DNA of 64,000 nt, from positions 677,596 to 741,595 of the forward strand of contig CAVSNF010000024.1 of the NCBI GenBank assembly GCA_963729195.1. Reading direction: 5' to 3'. The DNA is from CAVPTL01 sp963729195 (GTDB lineage: Bacteria; Actinomycetota; Thermoleophilia; Gaiellales; JAICJC01). The notes under the pieces are model-generated. The model was given only the letters and a program-made list of their open reading frames with translations, was not told the DNA's origin and ran no database searches. The first letter of the stretch is position 1, and every line of letters starts with the position of its first letter. The position numbers were made by a program, and so were the translations under genes. Below, in pieces: positions 56,893 to 64,000 of this stretch.

Positions 56893-57934
56893 GTGAGCGC
56901 TGCGCGCATTCCCGCCGCCGTCCCGACCAGCCTGGTCGGCTCCTACGCCCAGCCCGACTGGCTGATCGACCGGGAGCGGCTGCGCCACAGGTTCCCGCCG
57001 CGAGTGCGCGCAACCGAGCTTTGGCGGGTCGACCCGCAGTACCTCGAGCAAGCCCAGGACGATGCCACTCTGATCGCGATCCGCGACCAGGAACGTGCCG
57101 GGCTGGACATCATCACCGACGGTGAAGCTCGCCGGGAGAGCTACTCAAACCGGTTTGCCACCGCACTGGCCGGGGTCGATATCGATAATCCCGGGCACCG
57201 CTCTCGACCGCAGTGGGGAGCCCAATCCGGTGCCGCGCGTGGTCGGGCCGATCGAGCGAAAGCACCCGGTGCAGGTACGCGACATCGAGTTTCTCCGCGC
57301 CAACACCAGCCGGCCGACCAAGATCACCGTGCCCGGTCCGTTCACGATGTCACAGCAGGCCCAGGACGACTTCTACGCAGATCCAGCCGAGCTGGCGCAG
57401 GCCTACGCCGGAGCCGTTCACGACGAGATCGTCGATCTGTTCGCCGCCGGCGCCGACATCGTCCAGATCGACGAGCCGTACATGCAGGCCAGGCCGGAGA
57501 AGGCCCGGGAGTTTGGTGTCGCGGCGCTGCAGCGAGCACTGGACGGGGTCACGGGAACCACCGCTGTGCATATCTGCTTCGGGTACGCCGCGATCATCCA
57601 CGGGCGCCCGTCGGCCTACTCGTTCCTGCCCGAGCTGGCGGCCTGCCCGTGCGATCAGATCTCGATCGAGACCGCCCAGTCAGGTATCGACACCGCGATC
57701 TTGGAGACGCTGCCCGGCAAGCAGATCATCCTGGGCGTGATCGACCTCGACGACCTGGCGGTCGAATCGCCCCAGACGGTGGCCGATCGGATTCGCCGGG
57801 CGCTGCCCTACAAACGGCCGCAGGAGCTGGTCGCAGCGCCGGATTGCGGCATGAAGTACCTGCCCCGCGATGTCGCCTACGGCAAGCTGGAATCACTCGC
57901 CGCAGGCGCCGCAGCGGTCCGCGCTGAGGCGTGA
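56893..57934 (+). CDS. MetE-like (cobalamin-independent methionine synthase C-domain) protein, frameshifted near 57195
   Basis: About 347 aa after repair, a free-standing C-terminal domain of the MetE family. Zinc ligands are HICFGY (His, Cys) and APDCGMKYLP (Cys). The entry motif TSLVGSYAQPDWL and ITDGEARRESYSNRF are typical of the actinobacterial single-domain group thought to transfer methyl or other alkyl groups to thiols, such as coenzyme-M-type epoxide carriers. The frame shifts +1 near 57195 (NPG then TALDRSGEPNPV). The TGA stop is in repeat copy 8. It starts 87 bp from the divergent SDR gene. Confidence 0.8.
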
Positions 57935-57961
57935 ATAACGGTGCCTGGCACCGTTATTCAC
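57931..57961. repeat. Palindromic repeat, copy 8
   Basis: Perfect palindrome, 15-bp arms around T57946. It contains the TGA stop of the MetE-like gene (57932-57934) and ends 6 bp before the stop of the small converging zinc-site gene. Confidence 0.95.
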
Positions 57962-57967
57962 CGAGCT

Positions 57968-58141
57968 TTAGGCTCCGGGGCCGTCCGGGCTGGACGTGTA
58001 GCGCGCATGGCAGGAGCAGATCGCATGGCGCACGTAGGCGTGCTTTCCATGGCGAGGAGGTTCGGTCCACCACGAGAGCCAGCGCTGGCACTGAGCGCAT
58101 TTCTCGATCTCCTCGTTGACGATTTCCCACTCCATCTGCAT
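57968..58141 (-). CDS. 57-aa Cys/His-rich small protein
   Basis: A short frame from ATG 58141 to TAA 57968 that encodes MQMEWEIVNEEIEKCAQC and then a Trp-rich middle (RWLSWWTEPP) and CSCHARY. Cysteines at 15, 18, 42 and 44 and histidines at 31, 34, 39 and 45 are arranged like a treble-clef or zinc-ribbon site. It follows the GST gene on the same strand by 38 bp, suggesting one transcript. I recognise no family. The compact Cys pairs and the fit between a gene and a repeat at its 3' end argue that it is real. Confidence 0.55.
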   Translation of the reverse strand: MQMEWEIVNEEIEKCAQCQRWLSWWTEPPRHGKHAYVRHAICSCHARYTSSPDGPGA

Positions 58142-58179
58142 ACCCGCCCATCGGCATCGGCCGCCGGAAGCTTGACCGA

Positions 58180-58866
58180 CTATTGCGAACGCACGTACTC
58201 GATGTACCCGCGCACGTCGGCCACCGGCTCGGTATACGCCTCGCCCAGGGCGTTCTCCACCGCGGCCATGTACTCCGTCGTCCAGGCTGGGAAGTCGTAG
58301 TCGATCGAGTTCAGGAACTCGAGCGTCGCGGCCAGCCGGATGTCGGCAATTGAGGGCGAGTCGCCGCCGATGAACGGCCTGCCGCCGAGATAGAACGTGC
58401 GGTACACGTCAAGCGGCTCGGCCAGCGCGTCGATCGCCGCCTGCTGGGCGTCGGCCTTGTGGCTGTCGGCCAGGTCAGAGGCGCCCACCTCACCGGGGTA
58501 CTGGGGGAAGGCGAGCACCGGGTAGGTGGCGCTGGCGACCAGCGGGTACAGGGTGCCGATCAGGTAAAACATCGCGCTATCCACCATCGCCCGTGCGGCG
58601 GGATCGGTCGGATAGAAGCGCTCGAGGCCGTGCTTGTTACACAGGTACTGCATGATCGCGCAGCTCTCCCAGAGCGTTGCCCGGGGCAGCCCCTCCTCCT
58701 CGATCATGGGCGTCAGGTGGGCCGGATTCATCTCCAGAAACTCTGGCGTGCCGGTCTTGCCCCAGGCGTCCACCTCTTCGAAGTCGAGGTCGGCGGCCCG
58801 CACGAACACGCGCGCGGTCAGGTTATTGACGCTCGGCTTCAGCACATGCAGCGTGATCTCAGCCAT
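58180..58866 (-). CDS. Glutathione S-transferase family protein
   Basis: A 228-aa GST-fold protein. The thioredoxin-like N-domain starts ITLHVLKPSVNNLTARVFVR; the cis-proline loop is PAHLTPMIEEEG and the glutathione-contact segment is TLWESCAIMQYLCNK. The all-helical C-domain has FIGGDSPSIADIRLAATLEF, the conserved N-capping box and hydrophobic staple. Because most actinobacteria lack glutathione, the thiol co-substrate may differ. First gene of a probable two-gene unit with the 57-aa protein. Confidence 0.85.
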   Translation of the reverse strand: MAEITLHVLKPSVNNLTARVFVRAADLDFEEVDAWGKTGTPEFLEMNPAHLTPMIEEEGLPRATLWESCAIMQYLCNKHGLERFYPTDPAARAMVDSAMFYLIGTLYPLVASATYPVLAFPQYPGEVGASDLADSHKADAQQAAIDALAEPLDVYRTFYLGGRPFIGGDSPSIADIRLAATLEFLNSIDYDFPAWTTEYMAAVENALGEAYTEPVADVRGYIEYVRSQ

Positions 58867-58875
58867 GAGTCCTCC

Positions 58876-59461
58876 TCAGTAGGGATTCTTGGGCGACCGA
58901 TCGTCCGACAGCGACGGTCGTGAACGCAGTATCAGCAACTCGATGCGCGTCGGCCACGTGCAGCTCGGTGATGTGGTCGATCGCCGCGCTGAACGCGCAG
59001 CTTGTGGGCCTCGAGCAGCACATCGGAATGCGTGTGCCCAAACGGCGGCTCGAACCGGTAGGACGCAAGCTCGATCAAAAGCCCCAGCGGATCGGTCGAA
59101 ATAGATCGAGTCCATGAAGCCGCGATCCTTGACGCCGCTGTGCTCGAATCTTTCGCTCGTCCAGCCGCTCAACCGCCTGCATGAAGGTTGCCTGCGAGAG
59201 CGAGAAGGCGACGTGGTGGACGCAGCCCGGATCCGTCGGCGTGCGACGGGGATCAGCGGTGCGCTCCTCGTTGGTGAAGATCGTGATCAGACGGCCGTCG
59301 CCCGGGTCGAAGTACAGGTGGCTCTCCGACGCGTTGTCGAGGTTCGGCTGCTCGAACACGAACGGCATGCCGAGCACGCCCTCCCAGAAGTCGATCGACG
59401 TCTGCCGATCGGCGCCGGTGATCGTGATGTGGTGCACACCTTGGCTCTGCAATTTCCGCAT
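58876..59461 (-). CDS. VOC family dioxygenase-like protein, frameshifted near 59140, 59090, 58990 and 58940
   Basis: About 194 aa after repair. It starts LQSQGVHHITITGADRQTSI with the first metal His and includes CVHHVAFSLSQATFMQAVER with the second; later segments are SGVKDRGFMDSIYFD, LGLLIELASYRFEPPFGH (closing Glu), IDHITELHVADA and IELLILRSRPSLSDDRSPKN. All four joins need one extra base removed. The family includes extradiol dioxygenase-like and ring-cleaving proteins. It ends 10 bp before the GST start on the same strand. Confidence 0.7.
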
Positions 59462-59531
59462 TCACGCGCTCCTCGACGAGGTCTGGCACAGCACCGACCG
59501 GTACAGGCTACCCGACGGCCCGCCGGGTAGA

Positions 59532-60210
59532 GTGACCGATGTGTTTCGGTCGGCCCGGCGACAGGTGGTGTACCCGCAGGCGGAGCACGCCCGCTGGCGG
59601 CGGCGCTCGCGCTGCACTGGGGCAACGACCGCTTCGCCCGCCCGTCGCTGCCGTTCCCGTCGTTCGTGCGTGGGGTCGCGCTGCACGACCGCGGCTACGG
59701 TCAGCTGGACGCCGACGGCATCGGTGAGGTCGAGCCGGCACCGCTGGATCGCCATCCAGGAGGCCGGGTTTACCCCCACCGGCGACGACCCGGTGGTCGA
59801 CCTGGTGGTCGCGATGCACGTGCAGCGGCTGGTGTCGTGGGGTCGCAGTGACGCCGACCAGGCGGTCGCTGCCCGAATGGCGGCCGAGCTCCCCCTCTTT
59901 CAGGCGGCGGCCGGCGTCGACGCAGCCACCGCCGCGGCCGCGGACGCCATCACCAACCTGTGCGACATGGTCGCCTTCGACTTCTGTGTGGAGCGCGCGA
60001 CATCGGGCAGCGTGGCGGTGCCGCCCACCGCCGGAGCCGACCCGGTGGCGGTCAGCTACCACCTGGACGGCGGCGGCGGCATCGTGCTCTCCCCCTGGCC
60101 GCTGGGCGTCGCCGAGCTGAGCGGCCTCGCGATCGCATTTCGGTCGGACGGACTACCCCCATGTGCTCGACCCGGTCGTGGTCGAGTTCCACGTCAGGCC
60201 GGCATCGTGA
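59532..60210 (+). CDS. DUF3891 family protein, frameshifted near 59590, 59745 and 60165
   Basis: About 225 aa after repair. Family signs are the opening QVVYPQAEHA with a second-frame LAAALALHWGNDRFARP, then VALHDRGYGQLDADG and, in the first frame again, DLVVAMHVQRLVSWG. The conserved His and Asp residues (QAEHA, LHD, MHV) suggest a metal-dependent HD-like hydrolase, but no activity is known for the family. One join needs a lost base and two need extra bases removed; the C-terminus is PHVLDPVVVEFHVRPAS. Confidence 0.65.
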
Positions 60211-60279
60211 TCGCGATGTCCGTTTTCGTGTCTCCCGTTCGTGGTGTTCATGTCCACGCTCTCGAGAAGGAGGAGAACC

Positions 60280-60625
60280 ATGAAGTACATGCTCTTGATC
60301 AACACCGGGGAACGGATCGTCTGAGTGGGATCAGCTCTCCGAAGACCAGCAGAACGCGGTGATGGCTGAGTACTACGCCATCTCGGAGTCGCCCGGAGTC
60401 GTGGGCGGCGCGCAGCTCCAGCCGACCGATACCGCCACCACCGTGCGCGTCCAAAACGGCCAGACGCTGACCACCGACGGCCCGTTTCCGAGATGAAGGA
60501 GACGCTGGGCGGCTACTACGTGTTCGAGGGCGACCGACCTCGACGCCGCCATCGAGCTGGCCGCCCGGATCCCGGCGGCCCGCTTCGGCGGATCGGTCGA
60601 GGTGCGCCCGCTGGCGGAGATGTAG
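60280..60625 (+). CDS. YCII/DGPF-domain protein, frameshifted near 60320, 60490 and 60534
   Basis: About 115 aa after repair: MKYMLLINTGER, EWDQLSEDQQNAVMAEYYAI, the family signature TTDGPF, EMKETLGGYYVFEG and LDAAIELAARIPAARFGGSV. A very strong AAGGAGGAG precedes ATG 60280. In actinobacteria DGPF genes sit beside ECF42-type sigma factors, exactly as here (sigma start 60629, 3 bp after this stop). Two of the three joins are +1. The biochemical role of DGPF proteins is not established. Confidence 0.75.
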
Positions 60626-60628
60626 CGA

Positions 60629-61807
60629 TTGCTCGAGCAGGTCTTCCGCGACGAGTGGGGGCGCGTGCTCGCGTCACTGGTGGGCTTCCTCGGCGACTTC
60701 GACCTCGCCGAGGAAGCCACCCAGGACGCATTCGCCGTCGCCGCCGAGCGGTGGCCCCGCGACGGGTGTCCCGCCAAACCCCGGCGGGTGGCTGGTGATC
60801 ACCGCCCGAAACCGCGCCATCGACCGGCTCCGCCGCGAGCGCACGCTGGACGCAAAGACGCGGCTGCTGGAGGTGGCCGAGGTGCCGCCGCAGCGCCCTG
60901 GAGGAGGACACGACGTTTCCCGACGAACGACTCGAGCTGGTCTTCACCTGCTGCCACCCGGCGCTGGCGGTCGATGCCCAGGTGGCGCTGACGCTGCGCA
61001 CCCTGGGCGGGCTCACCACCGAGGAGATCGCCCACGCGTTTCTGGTTCCTCCGGCAACGATGACCAAGCGTCTGAGCAGGGCGAAGCGAAAGATCCGCGA
61101 CGCCGGCATCCCGTTTCGGGTGCCGCCCGCACATCTGCTGCCGGAGCGGCCAGGCGGCGGTGCTCGCGGTCGTCTATCTGATCTACAACGAGGGCTACGG
61201 CGGTCGTCGCGAGCTGGCCGCCGAGGCGATCCGGCTGGGGCGCGCCTGGCCGAGCTGATGCCCGACGAGCCCGAGGTGCAGGGACTGCTGGCGCTGATGC
61301 TGCTGCATGACTCCCGCCGCGAGGCGCGTTTTCGCGACGGCGAGCTGGTGCTGCTCGACGACCAGGATCGCAGCCGGTGGGACTCCGCTCGAGATCGACG
61401 AGGGGCGGCGGGTGCTGGAACGTGGGATCGCGCTGCACGGCAACGGGCCGTACGTGCTTCAGGCCGCGATCGCCTCGCTGCACGCCGACCCGGTGGTCGA
61501 CTGGGCTGAGATCGCGGCGCTGTACGGCCGGCTGGCCGAGCTGACCGGGTCGCCGGTGGTGGAGCTCAACCACGCGATCGCGGTGGCCGAGGCCGACGGT
61601 GCCGATGCCGGGCTTTCGCTGGTCGACGGGCTCGACCTGGACGATTTCCAGTACCTGCACTCGACCCGGGCCGACCTGCTGCGACGACTCGGCCGAACCG
61701 ACGATGCCCGAGTCGCCTACGAGCGGGCCCTGGAGCTCGCCCAGACCGATCCCGAGCGGCGATTCCTGGCAAAGCGAGTGGCCGAGCTGGGCGCTCCACA
61801 GGAGTGA
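60629..61807 (+). CDS. ECF42-like RNA polymerase sigma factor, frameshifted near 60775, 60905, 61150, 61243 and 61388
   Basis: About 393 aa after repair. Sigma region 2 is RDEWGRVLASLVGFLGDFDL through EEATQDAFAVAAERWPRDG; region 4 is LRTLGGLTTEEIAHAFLVPP with MTKRLSRAKRKIRDAG. The long C-terminal extension (YLIYNEGYGG, PDEPEVQGLLALMLLHDSR, VLQAAIASLHADPVVDWAE, YERALELAQTDPERRF) is TPR-like, the defining feature of ECF42. No anti-sigma factor is present; the extension is thought to regulate activity. TTG 60629 starts 3 bp after the DGPF stop. Four shifts are +1. Confidence 0.8.
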
Positions 61808-61832
61808 TTGCGGGTGAGTACGCTGCAGCCTG

Positions 61833-62259
61833 GTGTACACGCACGTCCCACCCACCCGGCATCTGCTGCGCGCCAAGGACACGGATCGACGCGCGCTATC
61901 GCGATCCCCTGGACGTGCCGGCGCTGGCGCGGGTCGCGCACGTCTCACCGGCGCATTTCAGCCGTGAGTTTCGCCGCGCGTTTGGCGTAACGCCGCACCA
62001 GTATCTGCTGACTCGCCGGCTGGAGCGGGCGGCTGAGCTTCTGCGCAACACCGACCGCAGCGTGGCTGAGGTCTGCATGATGGTCGGGCTGCGCAGCGTC
62101 GGCTCGTTCACGACCAGCTTCGGGCGCGCCTACGGCCTCTCCCCGACCGCGTATCGGGCCGCCCACCCACCCGCCTCGGTGCACGCCCGCGTGCCCACCT
62201 GCGTGCTGCTTGCCTGGTCGCGACCGAGCACCGCAGTTTTGAAGAAGACAGACCGGTGA
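61833..62259 (+). CDS. AraC family regulator, frameshifted near 61885
   Basis: About 142 aa after repair: a minimal AraC/XylS DNA-binding domain with no separate sensor. Two helix-turn-helix units read LDVPALARVAHVSPAHFSRE and RSVAEVCMMVGLRSVGSFTT, joined by GVTPHQYLLTRRLERAAELL. It begins at GTG 61833 (VYTHVPPTRHLLRA), then shifts +1 near 61885 to RIDARYRDP. Short AraC proteins of this kind commonly sit beside a VOC gene they regulate, as here. Confidence 0.75.
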
Positions 62260-62310
62260 GCCCCGAGTAGCGTTAGCTCCGACAGAGAAACTGACGATCG
62301 GAGAGCACAC

Positions 62311-62729
62311 ATGTTGAAGCGTCTCACCCACGTGAACGTCTGGGTCAGCGATCAGGACGAGGCCCTCGAGTTTTACACCGACAAGCTCGGTATGGAGGTG
62401 CGCGAGGACGTCACCATCGCCGAGATGGGCAACTTCCGCTGGCTGACTGTCGGCCTGCCGGGGCAGACCGACGTCGCGCTTGCGCTGCTGCCGGTGCCCG
62501 GCCCCCCGGTGTTTGACGACGAGACTCGCGCCCAGCTGAACGCGATCGTCGTCCAAGGGCGCCGCCGGCGGGCTGTTCTTTGCCGTCGACGACTGCCGGG
62601 AAACGTTCAAGCAGCTTCAGGGCGCGCGGAGTCGAGTTCCTGCAGGAGCCGACCGAGCAGCCCTACGGCATCGACGCCGGCTTCCGCGACCCGTCCGGAA
62701 ACCAGATCCGGATGGCCCAGTTGGGATAG
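62311..62729 (+). CDS. VOC family protein, frameshifted near 62553 and 62618
   Basis: About 138 aa after repair, glyoxalase/bleomycin-resistance type: LTHVNVWVSDQDEALEFYTD, WLTVGLPGQTDVALALLPV, GGLFFAVDDCRETFKQL and VEFLQEPTEQPYGIDAGFRD with closing SGNQIRMAQLG. ATG 62311 follows GGAGAG. Both shifts are +1. Paired with the AraC-type regulator 52 bp upstream, as in many actinobacterial genomes. Confidence 0.75.
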
Positions 62730-62752
62730 CCGGCAGCGGGTAGGCTCTGCCT

Positions 62753-63720
62753 GTGATCGACCCCGAGAAGCGCTGGTCGCATATCGCAGACGGCAAGCCC
62801 GACTACGCCGGGCTGCTGACCTACGCAGGCCTGCCGTATACCGAGGATCCCGGGGAGCTGGCCGGATTCGACGTGGCCATCATCGGTGCGCCGATGGATG
62901 AGCTGGTGTCGGACCGGCCCGGCACCCGGTTCGGGCCGCGCGCGATCCGCTCGGCCAGCGCACCCGGCGGACCGCACCTCGAAGCCGGAGTCGACGCGTT
63001 CACCACCCTCAAGATCGTCGACTTCGGCGACGCGGCCGTGGTACCCGCCGACCCGGTTGCCTCTCACGCCGCCATCCGCGACATCACCGCCACGCGTGGC
63101 CGCCGCCGGGGTGATGCCGTTGCTGCTGGGCGGCGATCACTCGATCACGCTGCCCGAGGTGACCGCGCTGGCCGCCCAGCATGGGCCGGTCGGGCTGATC
63201 CACTTCGATACCCACACCGACACCGCCGCCGAGCTGTGGGGCCAGAAGCTGTCCCACGGCACGCCCATGTACCGGATGGTGGAGGAGGGTCACGTCGACC
63301 CCACCCGCTACGTCCAGATCGGGCTGCGTGGCTACTGGCCGGGCGAGGCCGAGTTCGCCTGGCAGCGGGAGCGCGGAATCACGAGCTTTTTCGCCCACGA
63401 CGTGCGCGACCAGGGCATCCGGGCGGTGGTCGCCCAGACGCTTTCGATCGTGGGCGAGGGGCCGGTGATGCTGACGGTCGACGTGGACGTGCTGGATCCG
63501 GCGTTCGCGCCGGGCACCGGCACGCCGGAGCCGGGCGGGCTCACCTCCACCGAGCTACTGCTGGCGACGCGCCTGATCGCAGCCCACGTCGACCTGGTCG
63601 GGCGCCGACGTGGTCGAGGTGGCGCCAACGGCGGTCGGATCGGCCGACATCACCGCGCTGGTGGCCGAACGTATCGTCCGCGAGATCCTCACCGGCATCG
63701 CGCTCAAGCGCCAGGGGTGA
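62753..63720 (+). CDS. Agmatinase/guanidinobutyrase-family ureohydrolase, frameshifted near 63098 and 63600
   Basis: About 322 aa after repair. All binuclear manganese motifs are present: LLLGGDHSITLPE, LIHFDTHTDTAAE (Asp, His, Asp) and TVDVDVLDPAFAPGTGTPEPGG (split here: DVDVLDPAFA then GTGTPEPGG). The N-terminus has GAPMDELVSDRPGTRFGPRA. This is a canonical ureohydrolase, cleaving a guanidino compound to urea and an amine. Both shifts are +1. It starts at GTG 62753 and its TGA (63718-63720) is inside repeat copy 9. Confidence 0.85.
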
Positions 63721-63747
63721 ATAACGGTGCCAGGCACCGTTATTCAC
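63717..63747. repeat. Palindromic repeat, copy 9
   Basis: Perfect palindrome, 15-bp arms around A63732. It contains the TGA stop of the ureohydrolase gene and ends 39 bp before the next start. Confidence 0.95.
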
Positions 63748-63786
63748 GACCCACCGCTCGCGGGACGGTGGTGCTAGGTTGTGGGG

Positions 63787-63996
63787 ATGGCGGGTTTTGT
63801 TCTCAAGCGGGATGACCACGGGCGGATGTCGTTGCGGGTGCAGGGCTGCTGCGGGAACTTCGAGCGCTGGCAGTCCGAGTACGACCGGGCGTTCGCCGAG
63901 CAGGTGCTGCGCGACGGCGGGCGGATCGAGAGCCAGACCGAACACGAACTGGTGCTGATCGATCGCAAGGGCCGGCGCCACAGCGTCAGTGTCTGA
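63787..63996 (+). CDS. Hypothetical small protein
   Basis: A 69-aa protein from ATG 63787 (GTG 63781 is in frame): MAGFVLKRDDHGRMSLRVQG, two adjacent cysteines (CCGNFERW), and a C-terminal strand pair HELVLIDRKGRRHSVSV. It looks like a small beta-rich domain. No family is recognised. It is complete, ending 4 bp before the window edge. Confidence 0.6.
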   Translation: MAGFVLKRDDHGRMSLRVQGCCGNFERWQSEYDRAFAEQVLRDGGRIESQTEHELVLIDRKGRRHSVSV

Positions 63997-64000
63997 ACCG

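Noticed and set aside
57931..58119. Short peptides containing NNGAWHRYS or NNGARHRYS at several places
   Set aside because: They are translations of the palindromic repeat in one frame, not conserved protein motifs.
20345..63720. True pseudogenes by decay
   Set aside because: Motifs and codon bias are intact on both sides of each shift and the phase is strongly biased, unlike neutral decay; kept as genes with probable consensus errors.
14921..63747. CRISPR-like repeat set
   Set aside because: The repeats are kilobases apart with whole genes between them, not regularly spaced short spacers.
1..64000. tRNA, rRNA, riboswitch or phage/integrase genes
   Set aside because: I saw no cloverleaf-like sequence, rRNA core motif, integrase or structural phage gene; a covariance-model search was not possible.

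Overview
High-GC chromosomal DNA, most likely from an uncultured or draft-assembled actinobacterium. The gene families (many GTG starts, class III cyclase fused to alpha/beta-hydrolase or AAA/TPR modules, ECF sigma with a DGPF partner, many VOC, cupin and SDR genes) fit Thermoleophilia/Solirubrobacterales-like soil Actinobacteria. That placement is inference from gene content and base composition only. No rRNA, tRNA, CRISPR array, transposase or phage gene was recognised.

Layout. 0-8.4 kb: small redox and degradation genes (SDR, folate-binding aminomethyltransferase-like protein, lactonase-type metallohydrolase, several cupins, a MarR regulator divergent from a cupin, a GFA-family protein, an aldehyde dehydrogenase). 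8.5-20.3 kb: a type I sulfatase, DUF1269 protein, FAD enzymes, an SDR/VOC/cNMP cluster, an internally deleted UvrA-like relic, an XRE-cupin regulator divergent from a thioredoxin-reductase-like flavoprotein, and an MMPL exporter. 20.3-28.6 kb: a cysteine-synthase-like enzyme, DUF1059, a class II glutamine amidotransferase, a tandem cNMP-domain protein, a flavin monooxygenase, cupin, isochorismatase, and a MgtE-N/CBS protein next to an Nramp-like transporter. 28.6-36.9 kb: signalling genes (two hydrolase-cyclase fusions, a NarL-type two-component system, membrane proteins). 36.9-44.2 kb: VOC-MOSC, a second sulfatase, a BBE-type FAD oxidase and a cNMP-flavoprotein fusion. 44.3-64 kb: two large zinc-ribbon/cyclase/AAA/TPR regulators, two ureohydrolases, an Ldh-type dehydrogenase, a serine hydrolase, a secreted LamG protein, a MetE-like protein, GST, an ECF42-like sigma factor with its DGPF partner, and AraC/VOC genes.

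Two window-wide signals stand out. First, nine copies of a 31-bp near-perfect palindrome (half-site GTGAATAACGGTGCC, with one variant half-site TGAATAAAAGGTGCC) lie between genes from 14.9 kb onwards. Most overlap the stop codon of the preceding gene, and consecutive copies bracket complete one- to four-gene modules. Second, more than twenty genes are interrupted by frameshifts, and almost all require removal of one extra base (+1). In most cases that extra base can be read as a second third-position allele of a synonymous codon, so I think most of these genes are intact in the organism and the interruptions come from assembly or consensus. They are annotated as single genes with the shift positions stated.

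Regulation visible in the sequence: inverted repeats in the MarR/cupin and XRE/flavoprotein divergent promoters, and start/stop overlaps that suggest translational coupling (VOC-MOSC, response regulator-kinase, amidotransferase-cNMP protein).
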